A stretch of 64,000 nucleotides of DNA from Dirofilaria immitis (GCA_024305405.1 JAKNDB010000015.1:1-64000), one strand, 5' to 3'. Shown: positions 43,776 to 58,372, counted from the first letter of the stretch. The notes: generated from the sequence alone by a model not told the origin. A program made the numbers and translations.

Positions 43776-45999
43776 TACTGATAATTAACTTTTGTATAAG
43801 AGAATTGAAAAAATTTTATTTATAAAATTAACTATACATACATATTAGATTTCAACAATTGATGCTATATTTTTACAAAAAAAAAAAAAAAAGAAATTTA
43901 ATAAAGTTTTTGAAATAATTAAAACCAAAAAAGATATGCGATTTTTGACGAACGATATACGTTCATAGTTTTATAGCTTTTAGCAAAAATTTTTACTAAT
44001 ATCTTTTAAAATATAAAATAAATTTGAAATTATATTTTTGCCAGGAAATGCATTTATTATTTTAATAATTCGAAAAATTTTTATTATCTATTTCATTTTT
44101 ACAATCATATTTATATCAAATATTTTCCTAAACTATTTTATATTCTTATCATTTCTTATTTAATCGTTAACATTATTATCATCATTATTATTATCATTAT
44201 TATCATTATCATTTCATCTGTCTATCTATCTATCTATTAAAGATCATCATTCATTATTTTTCATTCTTGCGTTATTTGAAAAAGATAAAAATAAGCATAT
44301 AATGCTAATAGCAATAGTAATAGTGATAGTTTTCTTATTTAATCATTAGCATTATTATCATTATTTGATCGTATTTAGTTAGTATTCATATTATCACTTA
44401 TTAATTATCAATTGAAATTATCTGATAATGTCCAAATTAGTATTAGCTGATATTTTTTGATTATAATATCATTTGTATATGTGAAATTATGTAATTATTA
44501 ATATCGAACATATATAATTTAGAAAAAAGATTTACTTAAATTAATTAATCAATGAAATTTATTTATTCAATAAATTTATTGCATATGATATGATATCATT
44601 TTATTATCATATACTGATTTTTGATCATATTTTTTCAAAATTTGAACAATATATTTTATTTTTTCAGATTGATTATTATTTGTTTATTTTTTTTGTACTT
44701 AAAATTTACGTACACTATATATTTTCGAATATTATTTAACAAAATTGTATGCGTCGAATGAATATTTTGATAAAAGATTAATTAATCATTTATGCCATAA
44801 ATATTATCAATTAATCTATCTGATTAGCATTGTTGTTATGATGAATTTGTTGCCATTTAACATTTATTATCTTGCTAACATCATCATATTATCAATAATA
44901 ATTTCTTTATAACATTCTATTATTATACTACCATATAATCAATTATCACTATACAATCAATTGCAATATGATAATATGTTTTATTAAAATTACTAATAAT
45001 TATTTCGCAAAATTTTCCTTCTAAACATTTAGTAATAAAAGAATTGATTAATTTTATCTTTCTTTATTCCTCTTTCATTCATTTTTTCTTTTTTCTTTTC
45101 ATCATTTTTTGATATGATTAAAATAATCAAATATATTAAAAGGAATGATAATTTTGGAAAAAAAATTCGATTTATTAATCGTTGACATAAAATTAACATT
45201 TCGCGAAAAAAAAAGCGAAATTTCGATTTTTTTTTTTGTTAAATAAATGTTTCTTAATTTATGAATTATTTTAAAATTATATTATTACTAAAATGAAAAT
45301 TATCATATTTTATATAGCAAAATATGATAATTTTTTTTGTTTTTTTATATTATTTTGAATGATATTTAATATGATTTCCAATTTTTTTTTTCATTTTTTT
45401 CTCATTTTTTCTATTTAGTAAAATGAATTGATGAAAAAAAAAAAAGTGGATTGATGATTAAAGTTAAAAATGTTAGGCGATATGAGGAAGAAGAAAAAGA
45501 CTAATAGTTTATTTTAGTTTGTTTAGCTGTAAATATAACGTCCAAAATAATATTATATCGAAACAAACATTTATATATCGGTCAGGTAATTTTGTGATAT
45601 CAGTGAATTTAATAGTTTTATTAGTCATCAAGCATTATTTAGATTTTTTTCATAAAATTCTATAGTAAATAAAATTTGATTTTAGAATTTTAAATTTTGA
45701 AAATTGCGAATTCTGAAATTCGTAATTTTAAAAATATTTTTAATTTGATTAGTAATACAACAAGATGTAGGAAATATATTTTCATTGATCTTATTTTACT
45801 TGACAAATAGGTAAATAAGTGTAAAATTTTCATCTTAATGTATTAGTATGAGAAGAGGTATGAAATTATTTTCATTTGATCGTATTTTATTTGGTAAATA
45901 AAATACGTTGATTGATATATCCTAAATATCTTAAATATGTTTGTTTGTTAATACTAATAACATATTTCAAACTTTGTGTACATATTTCAACGTTGATCT

Positions 46000-46160
46000 T
46001 CAATGTTCCAACTTTACTAGTAACTTGTATATTATTATTATTTAGCTTTACTAGTAACTTATATATTATTATTATTTATTATTTAGCTTTACTAGTAACT
46101 TATATATTATTATTATTTATTATTTAGCTTTACTAGTAACTTATATATTATTATTATTAT
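46000..46160. repeat. 41-base tandem repeat
   Basis: 'TTTAGCTTTACTAGTAACTT' starts at 46041, 46082 and 46123, linked by an ATT-rich stretch. A looser version of the unit recurs to about 46330. Confidence 0.9.
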
Positions 46161-46861
46161 TTATGTGCTTTATTTTTTAATATTTACTATAGAATTTATT
46201 GTTATTATTTATATTTTTTTGTATGATTATTATTATTTACATTATTATTATTTATTATAATTATTATAATATTTCAACTTTGCTCTTTAATGTTTCAACT
46301 TTACTAATAACTTATATATTATTATTATTTATGTGCTTTATTTTTTTAATATTTACTATAGAATTTATTATTATTGTTATTATTTATATTATTGTATTAT
46401 TTATATTACTGTTATTATTATATATGATTATTTATATGATTATTATTGTTTATATTTATATTATTATTATTTATATGCAATAAAAACGTATATATGCATA
46501 ATTTATATATGAATTATGTAATATAAATAAATAGAGACATGAATGAATTAAAATTACAATTACTTTCACGCAAACCTATAATTGTCATTACTTATTATTT
46601 ATGATAATAATACTCAGGTCATTCGTTCATTTCATAAATCCTAAAAACGAACTCTTTCATTTATTTATTTCTTTTATTTTTTCTTCCTTTTTTTTTTACA
46701 ACAGAAATGTCGTTAACCTTGAAATTGCTCTCTTTCTTCTCTTAAAAATTTTATTCAAAATTTAAGAAATTTTCTTTTCTTTTTTTTCTTTTGAATTTAT
46801 GCAAAAATTTCGTCATGCAAAGAATTACTTCTGATGTTGTAGAAGAGAAAAAGAATTGATA

Positions 46862-47313
46862 TAAATTTTTTTGTTTTTATCAATTTGTAAAAATTATATC
46901 CATGCGTGGGTGTTTATTTATACGTGTGTGGGTGGATTTCAAAAGAAAAAAAAATGCGTGGTAGATATGGGTAGATAAAATTTAGAGATTTATTAAATTG
47001 ATTTATATATATTGCAGAAGAGAAGTTTTTATCAATTTGTAAAAATTATATCCATGCGTGGGTGTTTATTTATACGTGTGTGGGTGGATTTCAAAAGAAA
47101 AAAATGCGTGGTAGATATGGGTAGATAAAATTTAGAGATTTATTAAATTGATTTATATATATTGTAGAAGAGAAGTTTTTATCAATTTGTAAAAATTACA
47201 TCCATGCGTGGGTGTTTATTTATACGTATGTGGGTGGATTTCAAAAGAAAAAAATGCGTGGTAGATATGGGTAGATAAAATTTAGAGATTTATTAAATTG
47301 ATTTATATATATC
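46862..47313. repeat. 151-base tandem repeat, three copies
   Basis: 'CATGCGTGGGTGTTTATTTA' begins at 46901, 47052 and 47203. Units are nearly identical, with differences mainly in one A run and one G/A change. Confidence 0.95.
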
Positions 47314-49038
47314 AATGCGTAAATAAAAATAAATATATGTATGTATTAGAATGAGAAAAGCATAACAAAAATTGTCAATTTGTGGTAGCATTGGTTGCTA
47401 ATGGTGATTAGTGAACAACGATAGTTAATAGTTTGATTATTATATATATGAATGAAATGATAGCAAATATAATTCTCTCGAATTGATTGTTCGTAATTTT
47501 TCCATTCTAAATTAATAATTAATCTATTTTCAATCTTTCGCACTTCTTCATTTGTTACCTTTTTTTTTTTTTTTTTTTTCATTTGTTTTAATCAATTTTA
47601 TTCGTTCAATTCATTTATCACTAATGATAATAAATTTATTATGTTATCAATATATTTCCTATATTTAAAATGCTACCATAAATATTTGAATTTAAATATA
47701 ATAATTAATATACAAAATTAGGTATAACTTACGAGAAAAAAACAAAAACAAAAACAAAATGTCAAAAATATTATCCAAAAAAAAAAAACGATGAATATTT
47801 TTTAGTTTTTTTAATGGCTTGTTTTTTTCTTTTTTTTTTTCTTCTCATTTTATTAATTTGATATATTATCATAAGAATTTTATAAGTTTGATTTAATCTA
47901 ACAATTTTTTTCTTTTTTTTAATTATTCAATATGCAATTTTGATTTTATCAAAAAAAAATCTTCCATCGCTCATTCCTTTATCATCTCATTCTTTTATTT
48001 TTTATTTTTTTTTTTCACATCAATCAATGATAGATATTTTGATAAATTTTTTATATGTATATAGGCGTAATTGTTAAAGATATTTCTTCTTCTGATAAAT
48101 ATTTTTTTTTTTTTTTAAATAAAGGAAATATGAATTTTTGAAAATTGCAAATTTGATTTTCCATTAATTTCAATTATTTGTAAATGTATGAACAAGTTTA
48201 AGAATTTATTATAAATTAATAGTTGTTTGAAAGCAAAAAAGAAAAAATGTTTACAAAAGAAGCATTCTACAGGCAATATATGTTTATCATTTTTATTATT
48301 TATCTTTAAATTTATTTATCTTTAAATTTATGATATTTTTTTTTAAAAAAGGCTTTTTTTCCTTTGTCTTTAATTTAAAATAAACTTTATAAATTTTAAT
48401 TTACATAAAGAATTTATTAAAAATTAGATTAATAGTACTGGGGATGAAAAAAAAATAAACAAATGAAAATATTCCTTATGATATAAGATGCAATTGTTAT
48501 ATTTGAATATTTCATCATTTTTATATTTTTTTCATTTTTCTCATCAAAAAAATAAACTAATCGCATTTTTAATTTTCGTTTATCCAACAAATTATCCATT
48601 TCAATAATTTTTTTTTTTTGAGAAAACAAAGAAAGAAAGAAAAATAAAAATTAAAAAAAAAATTTTTGCCTTTTTTTTCCCATCAATTTTATCAATTTAA
48701 TCAAATTTTTATTTTTATGCTTTTTAGTATTATCAAAAATGAAAGAAAACAAAAATTTTCAGTTTTATTTTGTCTTAAAATTTGATTATATTTTCAAATT
48801 TTTTTTCGAAAATTATTTTGTGATAAAAAAATTATTTGAAAAAATTTTCAATATGTAAAAGTTTATAGAAAAGCAATTTGATATATTCGATTGTATCACT
48901 AATATATCAATTAGATAAAATACATACCTATACATACCTATTCATACATACATATATTTTCCTATACAAATGGATTTAATGGAAATTTGCGACAGTTCGT
49001 TCAGTTTGATAATCGATGACAATCGCTATCCTATCTTT

Positions 49039-49330
49039 TCTCTCTCTCTCCCTCTCTCTCTGCCTTTCTGTCTCTCTCTGTCCTTCCGTCTCTCTCTCTG
49101 CCTTTCTGTCTCTCTCTCTCTATATATATCTTCCTCTTTCTTACTTTGAATAAAATTTAAATTCTTTTCTTAAAAAAAGAAAAAAGGTTTCGTCCTAATT
49201 TTCTATGATAAAAATCTTTTCAATTCAATGTTCCAAAAATTTTTTAATTCATTCCGCGTTTTTTTCCCTTTTACACCTTTCTTTCTCATTCTTTTTCTTT
49301 CTCTTTTCTCTCTCTCTCTCTCTCTCTCTT
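49039..49330. repeat. CT-rich simple repeats
   Basis: Runs of CT near 49039-49127, with interruptions CTGCCTTTCTGT, and again near 49303-49330. The frame across them is low-complexity. Confidence 0.9.
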
Positions 49331-50492
49331 CGTCTCTCAATTTTTTCTTATTTATCAAAATTATTTTTCGTAGATTATTTTAAAATGATTAAATGGTGAT
49401 AATTTAGGAAGAAAGAAATTGATGAATGAATGGAACTGAAGTGAAATGAAATGAATTGATTGCATGATTTTAGTTAGTTAAATTTTTGATTCAAAAAAAA
49501 GGCGATGAATTTTTTGAGATTGTAATATGATCGAAATTCGTTTGAATGATCAATAAACGATAGAAAAAAAAGGCGATGAATTTTTGAGATTGGCGATGAA
49601 TTTTTTGAGATAGAGGCAAAGAATAAAAGAAAAGATTTGTTAAATGAAATTTTAATTAATTTTAAAATATTCTTTTATAGAAATTCAAAATAGAAATTTT
49701 TCTATTAATTATAACAAATTAATATTTTGGTATGTTTTTGAAAAAAATTCGTCAAAAAATAATTATTAATGTATTAGTAATAGTAAATCATTTTTTTCCT
49801 TTCTTTTTAATTTTAATTTAAATTCAAATATTCGAATTGCTAAAAATTTAAGGAATGGCTTTGATTTATAAATTAAAATTTATATTTTTTGCAAATGAAT
49901 TTAGCTAAATTTCAAATGAAATAATTTTTTCAACAATAATAATTAGTATTAAAAAAATAGCTCGATATTAATTAATTAATTAATTATGAAATATTAATTT
50001 ATATATATAAAATAATTATTTCTTACATAATTGATTAATAATTCGATTGAATAATTTGCTTCATTTCAATTATCAAAATATCTATTATATGTGGAACAAA
50101 AATACAATTTACAATTCTCGCCATATTTGAATTTTCGAATTCGATTGAAATTTACATTAAATGCGAATTTATTTTGCATTTTAACAATTTGTTTATTGAC
50201 AAAATGGCATAACAATATTTTATATATTTTCATTGTGCATTTCATTTTATTCATTTCTTCTTCTTTATCTTTTCTTTTATTTATTTTCATTTCTTTTAAA
50301 TTGATCAATTGATAAAAATTCATTTCGTTTGCTTACAAATTGATACAATTTATTTACAATTTGCTTTTAAAACATATGGCAATCAAGTGGGATAACTTAA
50401 TTTTTTTTTTGATACAAAAATTTTATCATTTTTATTCGATACTATGTGATTATGATATCAGATATATGTGATAAAATATACAATAATTTTAG

Positions 50493-50587
50493 ACGATCAA
50501 TTAAGCAATATCGTATTATTGAATCAAATAATTGGTTCATAGAGGAAAGTTTATTATTGTGCATTCAACGAATTGCTTATCGTAAGC

Positions 50588-50621
<34 letters not shown>

Positions 50622-50623
50622 GC

Positions 50624-50685
<62 letters not shown>

Positions 50686-50773
50686 CGACAACAACGTAAA
50701 GAAGGAATTGCATCCTTACGGATGGTTGCCGCATTCCTCATGCAGCAACAGCAATCCAGAAATATTAATAATG
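50493..50773 (+). CDS. Polyglutamine exon of the EVI5-like gene
   Basis: The acceptor AATTTTAG ends at 50492 and the donor ATG then GTAAGT stands at 50774. The exon reads RSIKQYRIIESNNWFIEESL, then LLCIQRIAYRK, then 33 Gln (50587-50685; CAA with a single CAG), then RQQRKEGIASLRMVAAFLMQ and SRNINN. It enters with one base, completing the AG of exon 36887-37026, and leaves with one base (G), which the exon at 60709 completes as Glu. The non-repeat flanks have balanced codon use and code beyond the microsatellite, which argues for a true exon rather than a simple CAA repeat. Length of the Gln tract probably varies between individuals. No known domain is seen; membership in the EVI5-like gene rests on strand and phase. 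Confidence 0.6.
50587..50685 (+). repeat. (CAA)33 microsatellite coding for polyglutamine
   Basis: Ninety-nine bases of CAA with one CAG near 50620. The almost pure repeat suggests recent expansion. Confidence 0.97.
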
Positions 50774-51392
50774 GTAAGTTTTATTGTTTTTGCATTTTTA
50801 AAATTATCAAATAAAATAGATGGAGATAATTTTGATATAATTTAGAATGAGGCATGATAAATTTTTATTGGCTAATTTTGATATATTTCATTTAAAAATC
50901 ATACCTTATGTTTGATAATTTTTTCGCTTAATTTTAACTTATTTAATTTTGGGTCAAATTTATTTCAATACTATATAAATATGCAAATATTTATGAAAAG
51001 AAAATTTGCATTTGAACTATTTTTTTTCCATTTAAAATCGACTAATTTAAATATTTCTTTTACACTCAAAAAAAAGAGTTTAAAAAAAAGCTTTTTCTGC
51101 CTATTTCTCATATAATTTATTTTCAAACTTTTTGACCCTTTTTTATTTTAAAGTTTAATGCAATGTTTTTTTTTTCATCGTATTTTTATTATTTTATGCT
51201 TTTTCTCAATGTAATTTCATTTTTTGAAGTTTAACATTTAATTCGTTGTTTTTCAAATAGAACATTTTCATTTAACATTGTTAATCAAAATTATAACGAT
51301 AAATTTGAATTGAATATAAATTCATTTATAATTATTATTATTCTTTGCTCATTCAATAGATATTTAAAATTAATTATATAATTTCTTTTTTT

Positions 51393-51652
51393 TTTACATA
51401 CATATATATCGAATATATTCTTTTTATTACTTTATTATGCTATTTTAAATTTTTTTATTTTTAAGAATATTATGCTGAAATTTTATTATTATAATTTTAT
51501 TCTAAGCATTGTTAAGTTTCCTTTTTTTTACATATATATATCGAATATGTTCTGTTTATTACTTTATTATGCCTTTTAAACTTTTTTATTTTTAAGAATA
51601 TTATGCTGAAATTTTATTATTATAATTTTATTCTAAGCATTGTTAAGTTAGA
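51393..51652. repeat. 131-base tandem repeat, two copies
   Basis: 'TATGCTGAAATTTTATTATT' recurs at 51471 and 51602, preceded in both by 'CATATATATCGAATAT'. It lies in the second large intron. Confidence 0.9.
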
Positions 51653-52582
51653 AATAAAATTTTTAAACTTTGCTATAATTTGCTGATAAAACCTAACCTA
51701 ATATTTATTATCGTTTTAATTAATCTAAATAGTAATTAATTATAAATCAAAATTGAATTTATATATATATATTTGCTCATTCAATAAATATGTTTCATAG
51801 AAAGAAGAAAAAAGATTGATTACATTTTTATGATAACAAATAGCATAAATCATATATTTTAAAATTAATCTTTTTTCCTTAATTCTTCTTCTTCTTCTTC
51901 TTCTTTCTCTCCCCCGCTTTTCTTGTTTTTAGCAAATAGTATCAATAAAATAAATGTAAAAAGAGAACAGAACAGAAACAAACTTCGAGAGTGATAAAAA
52001 GAAAAGAAAAGAAGAAATTGTCTGGTGAAATTTTATCTTAAAAAAAAAAAAAAAAAAACTAAATTTAGCACAAATTATAATGTGAAAATATTTTTTTAAA
52101 AATATAGAAAAGAGAAAATTATTGAAGGAAAAAAAGGAAAGAAGAAAAAATCAAAAATAAAAAAAAAAAAAAAAGGAAATGAGAAATGATAATAGCACAA
52201 AATTTGATGTTTCATTTTGTATAAATAAAAATTAAAATTTCAAAAATTTCCATAATATTCATCTTTAGCAGACATTTTCTTGTTTTTGTTTTTTTCTTTT
52301 TTCCTTTATATTTCATAAATTATTTGTTTAATAATAAAAAAAAATTTTTTTATAAATTTTATTTTAAAAATAAACTTTTTTTTTCTTTTAAAGTTTTGAT
52401 TGTTAAAAAAGAAAAAAATATTTCAAAAAATGTTTGTATGTTTAAAAATTTAAAGAACGAAATTGATCGTAAAAGATTTATAATTTCCTTTCTTTTTTTT
52501 TTTTTTTTTAATTTTCTCATTTATATAATATATTTTTTTTGAAATTTCTTTTACAAAATTTGTTTATTGTATTTTTAGAAAA

Positions 52583-52810
52583 ATTTATAAATCATAATAA
52601 ACATGATTATTGTATTTTAATTTGATTATATTTATGTGAAAACGTATCAAAGCAATCATAATTGTCGTATCTTAATTAAGCTATATTTGTGTAAAAGCTC
52701 ATCGAAATAATCATGATTGTTGTATCTTAATTAAGCTATATTTGTGTAAAATTTATCAAAATAATCATGATTATTGTCTCTTAATTGAGTTACATTTATG
52801 TCAAACTTAT
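52583..52810. repeat. Roughly 57-base tandem repeat, four diverged copies
   Basis: Units share 'AATAATCATGATTATTGT' followed by a TTAATT stretch and 'TATATTTGTGTAAAA', with about 85 percent identity by eye. Confidence 0.8.
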
Positions 52811-52914
52811 GATGAACATTTAATGATTGATTATCCATTTAAAATATATTAATTCAAAATATTTATATTCCTAAGTTTTTTTTTTCATTTTAGAACAAAG
52901 CAATTGATAAATTA

Positions 52915-53105
52915 TAATCCAAAATAATTGCAGTTTGTTATTTTTCTTTGAAATTATTTACACGTACGTATATTTGCTATTAGATTATAACACGTTGAAA
53001 TATATAATTCCAAATAATTGCAGTTTGTTATTTTTCCTTGAAATTATTTACACGTACGTATATTTGCTATTAGATTATAACACGTTGAAATATATAATCC
53101 AAAAT
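52915..53105. repeat. 90-base tandem duplication
   Basis: 'AATTGCAGTTTGTTATTTTT' starts at 52927 and 53017, with the copy extending through 'TACACGTACGTATATTTGCT'. A weaker third unit follows to about 53270. Confidence 0.9.
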
Positions 53106-54476
53106 TATACGTATTTTTTCTTATTTCCCTATTTGATCCTTTAAAATACTTTAGTCATATTATAATCCAAAATAATTATAATCTAATTTTTCCTTAAATT
53201 ATTTCCTTGAATTATTTAACGTGTTACGTGCGGCGTACGCATATTACATGGTTAACTGATTACACGTTTAAATACTAAATCTAAAATTATATTATTTCTA
53301 TTTTACCACGTTATTTTATCATTAATCGAATTCTAAAAATTGGTATATAGTTAATGGTAAATGATAAATAAAAAGGAAGTGCATGATATATATGATGATG
53401 AAATAATTTCATGATAATTATCAAATTTCATAATCAATCGATCGAGATATCATGTGCTAACTTATAAACATACCTTTTAAGGAATTGAAATAAACTTCGC
53501 ATAACTTTTTTTTTTTTCTTCTTTTTTATATCTTAAACAAGCGGATTTTTTTCATTAAAAAAAAAAAAGTTAATTCATATAGAAATAATTGATTTGAATC
53601 ATATACAATTACTGCTGTTAAATTATCATCTTATCATATCATATGAATATTTTCGTTTAAGTAATCATTGTAATAGTTATTTATTGCAATTTAAAAAAGA
53701 GAGAATGATTCTTTAATTATCTTATAAGAGGGATAAGAGAATTTCTACTTTTAATAATCGTAATCAATCAATCAATCAATTAATCAATCATATCAATTAA
53801 TTAATCAATTATTCGATGATTATTAGATAAGTTGAATCATTTATTATATTGTATATTAGATGATAAAAAATCTTTAGTATTCAATAATTATCATTATCAA
53901 TTAATCTTAACCCAAAATTGAATTCAAAAAAAAAAAATTCCATTACTATTTATTTCAATGGTAAATTTCTTTCGTTTTTTTTTCTACCGTATTTTTATAT
54001 CTTTTTTGAATTATTAAAAGTTATTTTGCATAATAATCAGAAAAGATTATTTTGATATGATAAAATGATAATTGATATGATAAAATGATTTTTTTATTTA
54101 ACATTTTATCAAAAAATGTTACTTATTTCAATACCATTAACTTTTTTCTTCCTCTCTTGTTTTTATATAGCACTTCTTCTTTTTTTTGAATTGAATGGAT
54201 AAGCAAACTATCATCATCATCTACTTGTCTGCCATACTTGAAATTTTATAAAATTTAGATGTATGACTATGTCGTTATGTATGTGTCTGTATGTGTATGT
54301 TTATGTATGTGTATGTGTGTGTATTATGTATGTGTCTGTTTATGTCTGTATATATATATGATGTATCCGTATATGCTGTTTACCGTCAGTGAAAAGTTTT
54401 ATTGAACATTATTGATTTTGAAATGCATTAATACCCATCGTTGTTATATTTCATCAATATCGTCTTCGTTATTGTA

Positions 54477-54503
54477 TCATCATCATCATCATCATCATCA
54501 TCG

Positions 54504-54555
<52 letters not shown>
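54477..54555. repeat. (CAT)n microsatellite
   Basis: About 26 CAT units with one CGT interruption near 54502. The frame over it gives poly-Ser on the + strand and is not a gene. Confidence 0.97.
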
Positions 54556-55204
54556 TTATCAATATTGTCATCATCATAATCATCATTGTTGCATTATCAT
54601 ATCATCGTCACTATCGTCGTTGTCGTCGTCGACGTCATCATCAACATCATCACTGTTGTCAAGGACATTAATTAATAGGAAGCAATTCGTATATGTTACC
54701 CCTTTTCGTAGGCACTTATATTTATTTACAAATATATTAAAATCAATGAATAGCATCCCCTCCCTCCCTCACCCCACCTTCCTCCCACCTTTTCATTGAT
54801 TTTATTAAATATTATCAAAAGAAAAAAATGGAATAAAATTGATTAATGTTAAGATGAATTGATAAATTTCATTTTATTAATGATGAAATTTATTGATTGA
54901 TAAGTTGTTGAAGTTTAATTCTTTTTTTTTTCCTTTCTATCTTATTTTTCTTTTCCATTCTTCGATTTCATTTCTTTCTTTCCTTTTTTTTCCTTCAATT
55001 CTTTTCATCAAAATTTTCATTCATTTCGTTGTATTAATTATATATATATATGTATATGTTAAATTTTATTTTATATATGTATAGATAGGATAGGTATAAA
55101 CATTTTATCAGATAATTTTATCAGATAATTTGATTTATATCACTGAAGCATAAATATATATGTAATTATAGCATAAATTATTTTCTTTTTTTTTTTTAAA
55201 TTTA

Positions 55205-55440
55205 TTTTTTCGATCAATTGATTTATTCAAATTCGGTCAATTGATTTGTTGAAATTCGATCAATTGATTTATTGGAATTAATTACTGGTAAACTTTTTCA
55301 CCAATTTATTGAAATTGATTACTGATAAACTTTTTCTCCGATTTATTAAAATTGATTACTGATGAACTTTTTTCCAATTTACTGAAATTGATTACTGATA
55401 AACTTTTTTCCAATTTACTGAAATTAATTAATGATAAACT
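55205..55440. repeat. Short tandem arrays of about 25 and 37 bases
   Basis: First 'TCAATTGATTTATT' units near 55213-55275, then four or five units of 'ATTGATTACTGATAAACTTT' type. The - strand frame over it reads a repeated Ser-Val-Ile-Asn-Phe pattern and is judged repeat-driven. Confidence 0.8.
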
Positions 55441-56654
55441 TCTCCTCATTCTTTGTATTATGTAATTTGAAAGGAAAAAAGAAAGAAAAAGTTTGCTTAA
55501 AAATTTTGCAAAAATAATTTCTTTCTTTCTTTTTACTATTTTCATTTAATTAACTCATTCTCATTATTCCTTCTATCTTTTTTTTCTTACTCTCTCTCTC
55601 TCTCTTTTTATTTTCTCCTTTTTATATAGTATGTGCAATATTTATATAAGAAATGGTATAATTTATTTAGTAATACTATTTAAATAAAATATTGATAAGA
55701 TCAGTAAGTGTTGATAAGAAGAAAAATGATAAAACATAATGTTAATTAAAATTTACGATCAATTTTTATTCTTACAAATTTTATAATTTGAAAATATTAT
55801 GCGTAAATTGATATATATCCATTTCATCGATTTTTAGTATTTCAAATTTTAATAAAATCCAGTACTGTAATTCAATAATTAAATTAAATGTTATTTTAGA
55901 TTTTTGAAAAATTAGTCGATGAAATGAAATTAAAAAATAAAGCCGAAAATTTTGAAATTAAAATTTATATTTCATTTATGAAATTTATATTTGGAATAAT
56001 ATATACATATATATATATATATCTTTGATTATTTTTAAAATTATCAAAATCGATCATATAATATTTGATAATTGATATTTTTAATTTTGCATATATATTG
56101 TTATCATAGATGATAATTAAAATTTGAATAAATGGAAAAAATTGATATTAAATGATTAAATAATATTGATAATGAAAATGATTTCTTTCTTCTCTTTTTT
56201 TTTTTAAACCAATCACATTTTTAATCATTACTTATTCTAATTCTAATGCTTATTTTTCATTTAAAAATTCCAATTCATCTATTAATTTTGCTGATAATTT
56301 AATTATTTAAAATAACATCTTATCTCTCAAATATTTTACATATTCATATTACTATGTCACATTTTTTTCTTTTTTTTTTGAAAATATTTTTAACTAAATT
56401 TAATACATAAAATCATTTCTGATTATAAATCATTTCTGATTAGATTATTTAAGATTAATTTCTTCTTAAATGGTAAAATATAATTATTAATCAAATTTTG
56501 ATCAATTTTCATTTTCATTTATTTTTTAATTCTAATATGCATCTTACTGACTTCTCTCTTTTTTTTATTTTTAGGTTACTGAATCTATTTGCTTTTTTTT
56601 TTTTTAAGAAATATATTCCGAAATTTATAAAAAAGCCTAATTATAATTGCAAAG

Positions 56655-57265
56655 AGATAGAGAGAGAGAGAGAGAGGGAGAGATGAAAAGAAAAAAATGA
56701 TTGACATTACTTAATAGTGCATGCATGTTCATATTACTATTTAAATGCATGCTCATATTACTATGCATGTCGTATTAGTATTACATGCATGTTCATATTA
56801 CTATTATTACATGAATATTCATATTACTATTGCATGCATATTCACATTACTATTATTACATGCATGTCATATCGCTATTATTACATGCATGTTCATATTA
56901 CTTTATTACATGCATGTCACATTACTATTACATGGATATTCATATTTCTATTATATGGATACATAAGTTTATATTACTATTACATGCATGTTCATATTAC
57001 TACTACATGCATGCATGCTTCTTTACTGCTTGTTATGCATATGCTTATATTACCGGTGTTACATCTATATAATTGCTGCATGCATGTCCATATTACTATC
57101 TTATTAGAATATTGCATGCATTTCATATTATTATTAGTTAATATATTCATACAACTGTTGCATGCATGTTTATATTACCTACTATATGCATTTCCATATA
57201 TCATCTACTGCATGCATGTCCATACAACACCTACTGCATGCATGCTTATATTCATAAATGCAACA
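56655..57265. repeat. GA repeat followed by an ATGCATG-type minisatellite
   Basis: A short (GA)n at 56657-56682 precedes about 540 bases built from the unit 'CATGCATGTTCATATTACTA', with spacers of 20-30 bases. A 187-codon frame crosses it, reading a Met-His/Tyr/Ile/Thr pattern in each unit. It has no splice context and no outside similarity that I recognise. Confidence 0.85.
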
Positions 57266-57849
57266 AAAACAAGCAGATAATTTTGCTAAGAGAAAATATT
57301 TTTCTTAAGCTTAAGCTAAGATATATTTTGGATAGTTTTAGTTGATACACATTGGCATTATCATTGATAAAAGATACATGTAAAACGAACAAATGCCAAA
57401 ACATACATTATGAAAAAGATAAAATGAAAAAGCAAACATTCTAAACATTTGGCTCCTTTCTTCTTTCATCTTTGTTTTGCTGAAAGTTTTGTTTCCTTTT
57501 TCTTTTTACGCCAAAGACTACTAGAAACATAATATATAATAATAGCATAAAATTTGGCCTCATTTTTAATCCATCAATTATAAGCTAAATTTCATTTAAG
57601 ATTTTTTTATTTTGGCTAATTTTATTAGGAGTAATATTATTTAGATTATTAGTAATATATTTAATTTCGTTTTCAAATCAATATTTCGATATAGATTTAT
57701 AAAATTACGATGAAAAATTGTATGAATTTAAATTTTATATGCTTAATATATTTCAATATATTTATATAGATAATATATAATTAGAAATAATAATCTATTA
57801 AATATGTGAAAAAAATGATCGGTAAAATTGTAATTTAAGTAAAATAACA

Positions 57850-58140
57850 GAAAAATACCGAAATTATTGTAGTTTACAGTATTACTTTGTGCCTAATAAT
57901 AATATTACCATAAGAGGCGGTGCTACTGTATTGTTCTAACCCTAATAATAACGCTACCATTCAGTGGTAATAGCACTGCAGTACTTCGGAAATGTCGGCA
58001 ATACTGTATTGCCTTAAGCCTAATGATGATATTATTATCGGAATGTTAATTTTACAATATTATTTCGAGCCTAAAAATGGTCATATCATTAAATCGTACT
58101 GTCATGGCATTACCCTGGACCTAATAATGATATTACTCTC
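57850..58140. repeat. Degenerate tandem repeat, units of about 55-75 bases
   Basis: 'GCCTAATAATAATATTACCA' is followed by variants CCCTAATAATAACGCTACCA, GCCTAATGATGATATTATTA, GCCTAAAAATGGTCATATCA and ACCTAATAATGATATTACTC. The block is less AT-rich than its surroundings. Confidence 0.7.
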
Positions 58141-58238
58141 AAAGCCTTTATTTAACTTGTAATAATGTCAGATACAGTTTTTCATCAATCCTTAAATTTG
58201 TGTTAACCATAGTTGGCTGAACAAAATGTAGTATAGCA

Positions 58239-58240
58239 GA

Positions 58241-58317
<77 letters not shown>

Positions 58318-58335
58318 TAATAATAATAATAATTG

Positions 58336-58372
<37 letters not shown>

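Larger units (their letters stand above)
39080..50492. other. Remainder of the first large intron, no further exon recognised
   Basis: Extremely AT-rich, with tandem repeats given separately. A stretch after a TTTATTTACAG acceptor at 41040 stays open for 23 codons, but its phase gives no extension from the first exon. Other frames (41647-41970, 46199-46483) are strings of Ile, Phe, Leu and Tyr produced by AT bias. Confidence 0.5.

Noticed and set aside
45912..46483. Two Ile/Leu/Tyr-rich frames that look like membrane proteins
   Set aside because: They lie on a 41-base tandem array and ATT-rich DNA. The hydrophobic look comes from T-rich codons.
54441..54671. Poly-Ser frame on the + strand
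   Set aside because: Translation of the CAT microsatellite; no coding flanks with splice sites were found.
56717..57280. 187-codon open frame, the longest in the window
   Set aside because: It is read out of an ATGCATG-type minisatellite and shows only the unit pattern, with no domain and no splice context.
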